A stretch of 34,357 nucleotides of DNA from Maribacter spongiicola (GTDB lineage Bacteria > Bacteroidota > Bacteroidia > Flavobacteriales > Flavobacteriaceae): positions 1 through 34,357 of the forward strand of contig NZ_SOAY01000001.1 of NCBI RefSeq assembly GCF_004364165.1. Direction: 5' to 3'. A program made the translations under genes and the position numbers. The notes beneath the pieces were generated by a model that searched no databases, was not told the DNA's origin, and saw nothing but the letters and a program-made list of their open reading frames with translations. Positions 14,487-22,695 of the stretch are shown piece by piece. How positions within the stretch are numbered: position 1 is the stretch's first letter; each line of letters starts with the position of its first letter.

Positions 14487-14852
14487 ATGAATACTGAACG
14501 CACAAATAATAATCTTGTAAATGAAGAATTTAGTAGGTTGTCTAAATATGAGAGAGCAAAAGCAAAAGTGGCCAGTATAAAGAGTTTCTATAACCACGCA
14601 CTAGTTTTTCTACTAATAAATGGCATTTTGTACTTCTTGAGACATAAGTTCGTTTTCATTTTAGTGAATAAAAATGCATTGGGTAATCCTGATTTTTTAG
14701 ATTGGATAAACTGGAATGTCTTCGGCACCACCATTGTATGGGGATTCGCTCTTGCAATTCATGCACTTATTGTTTTTGGAAATATTACAGGGTATATGAA
14801 GAGATGGGAAGAGCGTCAAATTCAGAAATACATAAACTCAAATCAAGACTAG
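14487..14852 (+). CDS. Small 2TM-domain protein (fourth of four)
   Basis: I place the start at the ATG one base after the preceding stop codon (MNTERTNN), giving 121 residues. An upstream in-frame ATG at 14466 would add seven residues by overlapping the previous gene. The protein has a polar N-terminus, ERAKAKVASIKSFYNHA, two membrane helices (about 44-60 and 82-103) with a long loop (VNKNALGNPDFLDWINWNVFGTT), and RWEERQIQKYI. It is the last of the 2TM series before the response regulator, 34 bp away. Confidence 0.83.
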   Translation: MNTERTNNNLVNEEFSRLSKYERAKAKVASIKSFYNHALVFLLINGILYFLRHKFVFILVNKNALGNPDFLDWINWNVFGTTIVWGFALAIHALIVFGNITGYMKRWEERQIQKYINSNQD

Positions 14853-14886
14853 GCACATTATTTTATAAAAACCATAAATCCAGACC

Positions 14887-15651
14887 ATGAAGACCATTAT
14901 AATCGAAGATGAAAAACCTGCAGCACGTAGGTTGGGTAGAATGTTAGAAAGTTTAGATTTGACCGTTACGACCATGCTACATTCGGTAGAGGAGTCAATC
15001 AATTGGTTTCAAAACAATGAGCACCCAGATTTAATATTCTTGGATATTCAATTATCTGACGGACTCTCATTCGAAATTTTCGATGTAATTGAAGTACACA
15101 GTGCCATTATATTTACAACTGCTTTTGATGAGTACGCGCTTAAAGCTTTTAAATTAAATAGCATCGATTATATACTAAAACCGATAGACGATGAAGATTT
15201 AGAGCAAGCGGTTGCTAAATATAGAAAGCTGTTTAAATCTGCAAGTGAGCCAAGTAAAATTGCTTTAGATTTTGAAGACATTAAAAAGCTATTGGTCAAT
15301 CCGCTTGAGCGGGAATATAAAAAGCGATTTACCGCAAAGGTAGGTCAACATTTAAAAATTATAAACGCAGAAGATGTAGAATGCTTTTACAGCGAAAACA
15401 AAGGAACTTATGCAGCTACGAAAGACGGTCGTAATTATTTACTCGATACAACATTAGAGCAGTTAGAAGATGAACTAAAACCACAGGTGTTTTTTAGGGT
15501 CAGCAGAAAGTTCTTTGTGAATATAGACCATATAAAAGATATTGTTTCGTATACGAATTCGAGATTACAGATCAAGCTAAAAAACAATCCCGATAATGAA
15601 ATAATAGTGAGTAGAGAAAAGGTAAAAGACTTTAAGCTCTGGTTAGAATAG
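14887..15651 (+). CDS. LytTR-family response regulator
   Basis: This 254-residue regulator has a receiver domain (about 1-120) with acidic pocket E7-D8, phospho-acceptor D53 in LIFLDIQLSDG, T78 in FTTAFDEYA and K98 in DYILKP. A C-terminal LytTR DNA-binding domain follows (about 145-254: KRFTAKVGQHLKII to FFRVSRKFFVNIDHI). It is the expected partner of the LytS-type kinase at the head of this cluster. The two are separated by the PNPOx-like gene and four 2TM genes, whereas such pairs are usually adjacent. Length and all key residues are normal, so it should be functional. Target genes are unknown; the 2TM genes are candidates. Confidence 0.95.
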   Translation: MKTIIIEDEKPAARRLGRMLESLDLTVTTMLHSVEESINWFQNNEHPDLIFLDIQLSDGLSFEIFDVIEVHSAIIFTTAFDEYALKAFKLNSIDYILKPIDDEDLEQAVAKYRKLFKSASEPSKIALDFEDIKKLLVNPLEREYKKRFTAKVGQHLKIINAEDVECFYSENKGTYAATKDGRNYLLDTTLEQLEDELKPQVFFRVSRKFFVNIDHIKDIVSYTNSRLQIKLKNNPDNEIIVSREKVKDFKLWLE

Positions 15652-15675
15652 AAATTTTAAATTATTGATAATAAG

Positions 15676-16881
15676 CTATTTACGATATAGATCTTCTTCC
15701 TCATCAATTCTATTTTCATCAAATGCCGATGGTAATAACTTTGGGATCAGCTTAATAAATATAGGAAGCAAAATTGCACCACCAGGCAGAATAAATATAG
15801 CTAAAGAGGGGATGCTTTTAAAAATATCTAAAAGTTGATTTTGAACCTTCCTCTTTTCTTCATTGTTTAAATCTCTCATAGTAGATTTAGATAACAACGC
15901 AACCAATTCAGCACTTTGAGAGAGTTCTTTATGTAATCTTTTGCTATTACGTAAAATCAGTTTCTTAACAATCTTACCCATACTATCGTAAAACTGTTTT
16001 GCTAAATTCTTTTCCTTTAAATAAGGTATAACATCCATATTCAATTTAAAGAACTGTGTAACATCTGTAATCGATGTTGCTATAATGGTTTTTTCAAAAC
16101 CAAGATCTTTTCCTATTCCTAATATGAAATCAGACTCGGTATAATCTAAAGAATGGTCTTCCCATACCGTTAGGCACGCCATATCTAGTAAATATCGATT
16201 CTCCCAATTTTCTTTATTATTCAATAGTCTCTCGCGATAAGAACCATCAAAACTGTTTTCAGCACAACTGATATAGGTTAACGAAGACGCTAGTAATTGA
16301 GAAAGTTTGTTGTCTTTTCTATCTATCTCTTTAGAGCTTAATGCATGGTAGGTAATGTTAATAGCTAAGTATTCAATTTCTTCAGCCTTTTCTTTTAGGG
16401 CGGTATGACCATTTAAGAAGTGCTTAAAAAGTAATACATCAATAAATAATAGCGAATTAGTGATAAGGCTGTTAAAAGTCTTACTTATAATATTGTCTTC
16501 GATATAAATTCTCGAAGTCATTAATTTTTCAAGCTTCGCAGATGTTTTGCTTCCGGTGAACCATTTATCAAAAAAACCTGAGCGACTAATATTCAGTATT
16601 CCGTAGAACTCAAAAACTTGTTCTATAAAGGTATTATAGTCATCACCACCTTTTATGCGGTAAGTGAAGTATAGTGCATGCAGTAAATTAATTTTTGCTT
16701 TCTCGTCTTCAGATAGGCTATGCTCTAATTCTATAAATTCTGGAATACTGGAATTTAATCCATATACGAATCCGCTTATTTTAAGCGTGCCGTATAAAGC
16801 TTCAAAATTGGGGAAAGCATTTTGGTGTTTTTGAACAACCGAACCATATTTCTCGATCCAACCAGAGGAAGACGGGTTCAT
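15676..16881 (-). CDS. LETM1-related protein
   Basis: This 401-residue protein matches, from memory, the flavobacterial family annotated as LETM1-related biofilm-associated protein. Most of it is helical and soluble. The recognisable part is near the C-terminus (about 360-395), a hydrophobic segment IFILPGGAILLPIFIKLIPKLLPSAF, the PGG-LLP-K-LLPS pattern of mitochondrial LETM1 proteins. An acidic tail DENRIDEEEDLYRK follows. LETM1 is tied to cation/proton exchange in mitochondria; in bacteria the role is not established. It converges on the response regulator with only 24 bp between stop codons. Confidence 0.75.
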   Translation of the reverse strand: MNPSSSGWIEKYGSVVQKHQNAFPNFEALYGTLKISGFVYGLNSSIPEFIELEHSLSEDEKAKINLLHALYFTYRIKGGDDYNTFIEQVFEFYGILNISRSGFFDKWFTGSKTSAKLEKLMTSRIYIEDNIISKTFNSLITNSLLFIDVLLFKHFLNGHTALKEKAEEIEYLAINITYHALSSKEIDRKDNKLSQLLASSLTYISCAENSFDGSYRERLLNNKENWENRYLLDMACLTVWEDHSLDYTESDFILGIGKDLGFEKTIIATSITDVTQFFKLNMDVIPYLKEKNLAKQFYDSMGKIVKKLILRNSKRLHKELSQSAELVALLSKSTMRDLNNEEKRKVQNQLLDIFKSIPSLAIFILPGGAILLPIFIKLIPKLLPSAFDENRIDEEEDLYRK

Positions 16882-17025
16882 ATCTTAATTATTTAAAGGT
16901 GCGAAGTTAGCTAATTATTAGTTTACACTTATTTATAAATAGTTACTTCTATACTATTATAAGGTTTTTATGTAGTTCTGAATTTGCGCTTCAAAATTTA
17001 TTTTAATTTTTTTTAAGAAAAAAAT

Positions 17026-17056
17026 GAACCTTTCATTTTTAGTCTCGTAAGTAAGG
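17026..17056 (+). promoter_or_regulatory. Candidate ECF-sigma promoter P1, DUF4331 operon
   Basis: GAACCTTT (17026-17033), then 12 bp, CGTA (17046-17049), 2 bp, TAAGG (17052-17056). The AAC-type -35 and CGT-type -10 are typical of ECF sigma factors. The element ends 26 bases before the ATG at 17083. The same pattern with identical spacing occurs upstream of the DUF547 gene. The sigma factor at 26501-27037 is the obvious candidate to use it. Confidence 0.65.
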
Positions 17057-17082
17057 GTGATTCTAATCTAAAAAAAAAGATA

Positions 17083-17793
17083 ATGAAAAAATCAAAATTA
17101 TTTATGGGACTTGGGGCTTTAGCCTTAGTAGGGGGTCTTTTAGTGGCAGCAGATCACATTGATGCGCCAAACGCTATGGGAACCTCGGCAGATATTGCCG
17201 ATTTTTACGCTTTTGAACCAACAGAAGGTTCAGACAATACCGTTTTTGCGGTAGATCTTCAATCTAATGTACTGCCAGATTTGGCTTATGGTACATTTGA
17301 TGAAAATGTATTATTAGAAATTAATATCGACACCAATAATGATTTGGTAGAAGATTTAGTAATACAAGCCATACCAAGAGATGGTAAAATGTATTTCTTT
17401 GGTCCGGTTGCACCAAGTGAAACAGGCTTAAATGGTGCCATTATGGTAGATGCTCCATTAGGATCGGTAGATATTTCTGCTGAAACTGCTATTGTAGAGA
17501 CTACGGCAAACGGAGTTTCTTTATTCGCAGGTCCGAGACAAGATGCTTTTTTCTTTGATTTCTTTCAATTTAATGAAGTTATTGGTGGTACGGCTCCTTT
17601 AGGTTTTAAACCAGCAGGTGATCCTAATACAACTGACGACGATGATGATACCGCTGTTGATACTTTCGATGGTGCAAATACAATGTCTATAGTAGTTGAG
17701 TTACCTAACAGTCTTTTAGGTGCTACAACAGGTCAAAATGCACTTGGTTTAGAAGTGTACAAAACATGGGTAACTACAAACGCAAAACAATAA
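17083..17793 (+). CDS. DUF4331-family exported protein, N-terminal half
   Basis: This 236-residue protein has a signal peptide (MKKSKLFMGLGALALVGGLLVAA) followed at once by DHIDAP and, a little later, ADIADFYAFEP, the start signature of DUF4331 proteins. It ends with VVELPNSLLG...LGLEVYKTWVTT, which in full-length family members lies near the middle. The missing second half appears to be supplied by the next gene, 21 bp downstream. No catalytic motif is recognised; the family has no established function. The acidic TTDDDDDTAVDTFDG loop might bind metal ions. It heads a three-gene unit behind the candidate ECF promoter. Confidence 0.85.
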   Translation: MKKSKLFMGLGALALVGGLLVAADHIDAPNAMGTSADIADFYAFEPTEGSDNTVFAVDLQSNVLPDLAYGTFDENVLLEINIDTNNDLVEDLVIQAIPRDGKMYFFGPVAPSETGLNGAIMVDAPLGSVDISAETAIVETTANGVSLFAGPRQDAFFFDFFQFNEVIGGTAPLGFKPAGDPNTTDDDDDTAVDTFDGANTMSIVVELPNSLLGATTGQNALGLEVYKTWVTTNAKQ

Positions 17794-17814
17794 TAACCTC
17801 TTAAAAATATAACG

Positions 17815-18576
17815 ATGAAATATAAAAATATAAAATATACGTTTTTGTCTCTTTTGGCAGTAGCAGCATTGGCTTCTTGTAGCGATGATGATGACAACAC
17901 ACCCATAGTAATTACACCAACATGTGATGATGGTATTATGAACGGTGATGAAACAGGAGTTGATTGTGGCGGTACTTGTACACCATGTGAAGAGGCAATG
18001 GCGCCAGATTTTACAGGTACGTACGCACAAGTTGATTTTATGGGTAGACCGGGTATTAATACGGTATTAAGTGCAGATGGTACTATTAAAGATGCACACA
18101 ACGTATCTATACCTTCAGAAATGGCAGCAACTTTTCAAGCAGATTTTGAAGCGAGATTAGAAGCGTATCATGATGTGTATGCAAACATTTTAGGCGCTGA
18201 TCCAGCTGCTGTAAATTATGAGAACAATATTCTTGGTTTAGATGCACCAACATTAACAGGTTATTTGGCTGCCGATGTTTTAGAGGTAGCACCAAACTTA
18301 CCTACAACATATTTTAACCCAGGTACAGATTTCGATAACGATGGTAGAATTTTGGTTCCAGATGGTGATGAAGTTGCATTGACAGGTAGATTGCCACAAG
18401 ATGATGTTATTGATGTTTCATTAATATTATTATTCGGTGGTATGGAAGGTGATCGTTTTAGCGGTCAAGATACCGATGGTGATGGTATGGCAGATTTACC
18501 AAGATTAACCTCAGATGGCGTTGGGCAAACCGCTACTGTAGGTACTACGTTCCCATACTTGGGAGCACCTGAATAA
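17815..18576 (+). CDS. DUF4331-like lipoprotein, C-terminal half
   Basis: This 253-residue protein has a lipoprotein signal ending at C22 (LASC) followed by an acidic SDDDDN patch. A Cys motif lies at about 37-58 (CDDGIMNGDETGVDCGG, then C55 and C58), known as a small repeat in several secreted Bacteroidetes proteins. The rest, starting FMGRPGINTVLS and including GRLPQDDVIDVSLILLFGG and a final FPYLG, resembles the second half of DUF4331 proteins. With the preceding gene it would make one complete family member in two chains, one of them lipid-anchored. Function is unknown. Confidence 0.8.
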   Translation: MKYKNIKYTFLSLLAVAALASCSDDDDNTPIVITPTCDDGIMNGDETGVDCGGTCTPCEEAMAPDFTGTYAQVDFMGRPGINTVLSADGTIKDAHNVSIPSEMAATFQADFEARLEAYHDVYANILGADPAAVNYENNILGLDAPTLTGYLAADVLEVAPNLPTTYFNPGTDFDNDGRILVPDGDEVALTGRLPQDDVIDVSLILLFGGMEGDRFSGQDTDGDGMADLPRLTSDGVGQTATVGTTFPYLGAPE

Positions 18577-18590
18577 AAAGTTGCCTTCAC

Positions 18591-18616
18591 CTTATCTATT
18601 TATAGTGGTAGATAAG
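18591..18616 (+). other. Intercistronic hairpin downstream of the second DUF4331 gene
   Basis: CTTATCTA (18591-18598) and TAGATAAG (18609-18616) form a perfect 8-bp stem with a 10-base loop, 15 bases past the stop codon. No T run follows. It lies upstream of a second, stronger hairpin in the same gap. Confidence 0.45.
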
Positions 18617-18656
18617 ACTGGCACAACCCTAAATTGTTTATGAAAAAGAAGGGGAA

Positions 18657-18683
18657 GGGGAGTTGAAAAACTCCCCTATTTTA
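18657..18683 (+). terminator. GNRA-loop hairpin with short T-rich tail, possible attenuator
   Basis: GGGGAGTT and AACTCCCC form a perfect 8-bp stem (18657-18676) capped by a GAAA tetraloop, followed by TATTTT. It sits 30 bp upstream of the TPR lipoprotein ATG and so divides the unit. It may terminate part of the transcripts or mark an RNA processing or stability point, lowering TPR gene expression relative to the DUF4331 pair. Confidence 0.6.
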
Positions 18684-18706
18684 AACAATCCACAAAAATC
18701 AACCTT

Positions 18707-19984
18707 ATGAAATTAATACAGCTTTTAATAGTAATGATACTGGTATCATCATGTGGTACCAAAAATCAGGACGAGATTGCACATAAAAAAGATTACGACA
18801 AATTTTTAGTTTCCAACGAGATTAAAACCACATCAAAGTATTTTAACCTGTGGAATTCAAAAATTAGACCAGACAGCATGCAACTAACCAGTTTTGGTAT
18901 TGTAGGCGGTGAGTACAATAGATACTTTCAGCAAACTGGCGATATTGAATTTTTAAAGAAAGCAGAAAAGAGTTTAAAAAAGGCAGTTGATATTGCAAAT
19001 ATCGGGAAGCCTGGTTTTTATAGATCTCTTGCTAGAAATTATATATCTCAACACCGCTTTAAAGAAGCTTTGCAATTAGCAGATTCAGCAGCGGCAATTG
19101 GCGGAGATAAAAATGAGACCCATAGCTTGTATTTCGATGTGCATATGGAGCTTGGTAATTACACTTTGGCAGAGCAGTACTTAGATAGCTTAAAGAATAT
19201 GTCTGATTTCGGCTATATGATTCGCATTGCAAAATGGAACGATTATAAAGGAGATTTAGATACGACCATAAATTTTATGGAAAAGGCTAAATCAAAAGCC
19301 GAATTGGCTAAGAATAAAGACTTAATGCTATGGAGTTATACCAATTTAGCAGATTATTATGGTCATGCAGGTAGAATTGAAGATTCGTACCAGCAATATT
19401 TGAAAGCATTAGCGATTGATCCTAATAATGCATATGCAAAAAAAGGAATTGCATGGATCGTTTTTTCAAACGATAAAAACTCTGAAGAGGCTATACGCAT
19501 ATTAGACTCTGTGACGAAGACTTATAATGCTCCAGATTATTTCTTATTTAAAGCAGAAATTGCGGACTACATGGGTGACGACATGGTAAGAACCAAAAAT
19601 TTAGACGAGTATTTTACCCGTGTAAAGAATGCAGCTTATGGCGATATGTATAATGCATATAACCTAGGGTTGTATATAGGGGAGACCAAACAATATGATA
19701 GTGCTTTATTATTGGCACAGCGCGAAGTAGCTAATAGACCAACGCCAGAATCGTACAGCTGGTTAGGGTATAGTCTATTAAAAAACGGAGATAAAGAAAA
19801 GGCGATGGATGTTATGGATACCTATGTATATGGTAAAACTTTTGAGCCTGCTTTACTATTTCAAGCAGCAGAGGTATATAAGGCAAATGGCAAAAGTGAC
19901 AGAGTTATAGAATTAAAAGAAGAATTAATGGCGGCCATTTATGAATTAGGCCCTAATATGGAAAAGCAAGTCCATGATCTGTAA
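18707..19984 (+). CDS. TPR-repeat lipoprotein
   Basis: This 425-residue protein has a lipoprotein signal ending at C16 (LVSSC). About eight to ten helical tetratricopeptide-type repeats follow, seen as regularly spaced patterns such as GFYRSLARNYISQHRFKEALQLADSAAA, LWSYTNLADYYGHAGRIEDSYQQYLKALAIDPNN and SYSWLGYSLLKNGDKEKAMDVMD. It is predicted to sit lipid-anchored in the envelope as a protein-interaction scaffold. From memory, TPR proteins often accompany DUF4331 genes in Bacteroidetes, sometimes with HupE-type transporters. None is seen here. A strong terminator follows. Confidence 0.85.
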   Translation: MKLIQLLIVMILVSSCGTKNQDEIAHKKDYDKFLVSNEIKTTSKYFNLWNSKIRPDSMQLTSFGIVGGEYNRYFQQTGDIEFLKKAEKSLKKAVDIANIGKPGFYRSLARNYISQHRFKEALQLADSAAAIGGDKNETHSLYFDVHMELGNYTLAEQYLDSLKNMSDFGYMIRIAKWNDYKGDLDTTINFMEKAKSKAELAKNKDLMLWSYTNLADYYGHAGRIEDSYQQYLKALAIDPNNAYAKKGIAWIVFSNDKNSEEAIRILDSVTKTYNAPDYFLFKAEIADYMGDDMVRTKNLDEYFTRVKNAAYGDMYNAYNLGLYIGETKQYDSALLLAQREVANRPTPESYSWLGYSLLKNGDKEKAMDVMDTYVYGKTFEPALLFQAAEVYKANGKSDRVIELKEELMAAIYELGPNMEKQVHDL

Positions 19985-20039
19985 TTGATTGCCCAATTAT
20001 TTTCATTTCTGGTTTGTTTTAGGTTGGATTGTTTTTTTT

Positions 20040-20076
20040 CAACGCCACGATGTAAAGTCGTGGCGTTGTTATTATT
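20040..20076 (+). terminator. Rho-independent terminator of the DUF4331-TPR unit
   Basis: CAACGCCACGA (20040-20050) and TCGTGGCGTTG (20058-20068) form a perfect 11-bp GC-rich stem with a 7-base loop. TTATTATT follows on the plus strand, and a run of eight T lies just upstream. It ends the plus-strand unit 56 bp after the TPR stop codon. Confidence 0.85.
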
Positions 20077-20212
20077 ACGTATTTCATCGAAAATTTAGTT
20101 TTTTTTAACAGGCGTATAGATGAAATGTATATATTTATCGACCAAATGCATTTAAAATGCCCCAGCATCTTAAATAACAAACTAAAAGTAACCACGTAAA
20201 CTAAATTGTATT

Positions 20213-20329
20213 ATGGAATACCTACTCTTTACAATATGGATAAGCTTAATGATTTTAATGGTTGGCAAAATGATACTTGCATATAAGTCTTTACAGAAAA
20301 CATTAAACCGAACCAAAAGCTCTATCTAA
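20213..20329 (+). CDS. Possible 38-residue single-pass membrane peptide
   Basis: An ATG-started frame encodes 38 residues: MEYLLFTIWISLMILMVGKM forms one membrane helix, followed by a basic tail with KSLQKTLNRTKSS. The composition (hydrophobic N-terminal helix, positive C-terminal end) is that of a genuine small membrane protein. Its stop codon overlaps the convergent RND gene's TAG by a few bases. Upstream are about 130 AT-rich bases after the TPR terminator, so it would need its own promoter, and none is obvious. It is below usual gene-calling thresholds and unproven. Confidence 0.4.
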   Translation: MEYLLFTIWISLMILMVGKMILAYKSLQKTLNRTKSSI

Positions 20330-22638
20330 ATCAATTTTCTAAGTAACACAGGTAGTAATAACAAGTCTAATATTAAGGCTGTTACCAAGGTTACGCTAAT
20401 GATCAAGCCTATAGTTACGCTAGGTTGATGAATAGAAAATAACATCACCATAAATCCGAAGAAAAGAATAATGGTCGTAATGACCAATGCTCTTCCTGTT
20501 TGCGCAAATGTCTTTTCTAGTGCGGCCTCTTTATCCAATCCTTGGCTAATCCCTAATTTATATTTCCCTAAAAAGTGAATGGTGTCATCAACGGCAATAC
20601 CGAAGACGATAGCAAAAACCACTGAGAGTGAAGCTTCAAGTGGTATTCCTAAAAAGCCTAACATACCACCGGCAAATAATATGGGCAATACATTCGGCAC
20701 CAGCGAAATCAGAAATATTTTAATATCTCTAAACACAAAAGCCATAATTACTCCGATCAACAATAATCCGTAAAGCAATCCTTCTAATAAGCTACTTCTA
20801 ATATATTCAGAGTTTTTATCGAGTAAAATGCTCTTACCCGTCACTTTTACGGCAACAAGAGAAGTATCTAATTGCGTTTTGGAAAACTTATCTATATTGG
20901 TATAAACCACTTTAAGCTTATCGGTACCAATGTCTTGCAGCCTGCCATTTATACGGGCAATACTTTCATCTTCATTTATAAATTTAGCCAACTGTTTACG
21001 CGCTAGTTTACGAGAATCTTTTTGATACTTTAAAAACGTTTTCTCATCGCTTGGTAGAGTGAAATATGCAGCACTATTTAAATTGTTCGCTTTATTGAAA
21101 ATCTTATAAGGTAGGTTGGCAGATTGCACGTTGCCAATGCTTTTAAAGGTTTTTAGATAGATTAGTAATTTTTCAATTTCTTGTGCAACCTTAAAATCGG
21201 TCACCTTATTACCTTCAGTACTCATTACGGCAATTTCTAAAGGTCTAAATCCCGAAAAATTACTCTGAAAGTAATCAAAATCTTGCGCTATTTTACTTTC
21301 AGCCGGTAGTGTATTCTTTAATTCTTGATTGGTCTGTACCAAGTAGATGCCTAAAACACAAAGTGCTGTAAAAACAACTGTTCCCAGAATAATAGACCTA
21401 GGGTAGTTTTTAGTGAACGTATTTATTTTTAAAAGGTATGTTACCCAATTTTCAGAAATACTTCTACGACCGATCAATGATTTTTCGGGTAGACTAATCA
21501 ATAGAGAACCTGTCAAGAAAATAACCGTTATATAAGCAACAAGTACGCCTATGGCAGCATTTATACCGAATTCTTGAATACTAACCAACCGAGACGAAAG
21601 TAATGTAACAAAACCAACGGCTGTGGTAATCGAGGTAAGTAGGGTCGTCATACCCACTTCTCTAAGCGATGAATTAATAGCCTTATAGCGTGGTATGCCT
21701 GTTTGCAGTTTTCTTATATAACTATCTGTTAGGTGTATAACATCAGAAGTACCGACAATGAGCATAAGCACTGGGTAAAAAGCTGCCATTGCATTGAGTT
21801 CTTTACCTAACCAACCCAATAGCCCCATAAATAGTAATAGCGACATGGCTATTGAGAAAACCGATATAAAAACAACCGGTAAACTTCGGTAAACCAATAA
21901 CAGAATTATAAACACAAGAATAGATGCTGCAATAGTTGTTGTAAGTACTTCGCTCTTTTGCATTTCAACAATGGCTTCGTAGAAAAAAGCCCTGCCCAAA
22001 ATATGAAAATCGGGTAAGTTATGTTCTTTTAAAGAAGCTCTAATACTATTCAAAAGAAGCTCAGATTGCTTGTAATCTAAATTGTCTTCGGTCTCTAGTG
22101 CCAAAACCAAAGACTTTCCCTTTTTATCGATAAGTACGTTTACAAAGAGGGAATCTTCTCTAATCTTGTTCCAATCTTTCTGATATTGCGAAGGGTCATC
22201 AATATGTATAATTGGTAATGTTGTATAACCGAATGAAGTTTTAAGCGGGTAGGAGAGTGATGTTAAAGAACTACTTTCTAAAACATATTCGAAAGTTTTA
22301 CTCTCTTCGGAAAATGCTTGAAAACTTTTTAGGAACTCTTCTTGAAAAACATCGGGATCATTCTTTACGGCTATGAGCAGAAAATTATCATCGGTACCAA
22401 ATTCTTCTACATAGTCGTCGTAAAAAGCTAAATCGGGATCTTCTTCAGGAAAAAACTGGCTGAAATCGAAAGAAAACCGAAGTTCATCCAATTTAGACGC
22501 AGCCATTACGCCTAATAGGATAAACAGTACAACGAATAACTTTTTAAGCAAGCCAAGGTCAGCCTTCATAGAAAATATAAAATCTATTTCAGTTGCGAAT
22601 TTACCATTCTTCATGGTAATCTTGGTATAAAGAGGCAA
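20326..22638 (-). CDS. RND-superfamily (MMPL/patched-like) membrane transporter
   Basis: This 770-residue protein has the duplicated RND plan in compact form: a first helix near residues 33-50, a periplasmic loop (about 55-225), five helices, then a second helix-loop-helices half (from about 405). Conserved pieces are LMLIVGTSDVIHLTDSYIRK in the first half and VFAIVFGIAVDDTIHFLGKYK in the second. Periplasmic loops are short compared with drug-efflux RND pumps, as in MMPL-type lipid or hydrophobic-molecule exporters. The start may be later (MKNGKF or MKADLG) since the first 23 residues are not typical. It follows the DUF547 gene by 57 bp, with which it is probably co-transcribed. Cargo is unknown. 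Confidence 0.9.
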   Translation of the reverse strand: MPLYTKITMKNGKFATEIDFIFSMKADLGLLKKLFVVLFILLGVMAASKLDELRFSFDFSQFFPEEDPDLAFYDDYVEEFGTDDNFLLIAVKNDPDVFQEEFLKSFQAFSEESKTFEYVLESSSLTSLSYPLKTSFGYTTLPIIHIDDPSQYQKDWNKIREDSLFVNVLIDKKGKSLVLALETEDNLDYKQSELLLNSIRASLKEHNLPDFHILGRAFFYEAIVEMQKSEVLTTTIAASILVFIILLLVYRSLPVVFISVFSIAMSLLLFMGLLGWLGKELNAMAAFYPVLMLIVGTSDVIHLTDSYIRKLQTGIPRYKAINSSLREVGMTTLLTSITTAVGFVTLLSSRLVSIQEFGINAAIGVLVAYITVIFLTGSLLISLPEKSLIGRRSISENWVTYLLKINTFTKNYPRSIILGTVVFTALCVLGIYLVQTNQELKNTLPAESKIAQDFDYFQSNFSGFRPLEIAVMSTEGNKVTDFKVAQEIEKLLIYLKTFKSIGNVQSANLPYKIFNKANNLNSAAYFTLPSDEKTFLKYQKDSRKLARKQLAKFINEDESIARINGRLQDIGTDKLKVVYTNIDKFSKTQLDTSLVAVKVTGKSILLDKNSEYIRSSLLEGLLYGLLLIGVIMAFVFRDIKIFLISLVPNVLPILFAGGMLGFLGIPLEASLSVVFAIVFGIAVDDTIHFLGKYKLGISQGLDKEAALEKTFAQTGRALVITTIILFFGFMVMLFSIHQPSVTIGLIISVTLVTALILDLLLLPVLLRKLI

Positions 22639-22639
22639 T

Positions 22640-22680
22640 TAAGAGCGAAGGAATGTATTAAAAAAATTCCTCAGCTCTTA
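22640..22680 (-). other. Intercistronic hairpin between DUF547 and RND genes
   Basis: TAAGAGC (22640-22646) pairs with GCTCTTA (22674-22680), and an inner AGGAAT / ATTCCT pair continues the stem after a 2-base mismatch. It fills most of the 57-bp gap. On the minus strand no T run follows, so it is more likely an RNA stability or processing element than a terminator. Confidence 0.5.
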
Positions 22681-22695
22681 CATATTATATTTCAA

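Noticed and set aside
15662..15674. TTATT-GAT-AATAA inverted repeat between the response regulator and LETM1-related genes as a terminator
   Set aside because: The stem is five AT pairs only, too weak to support as a terminator.
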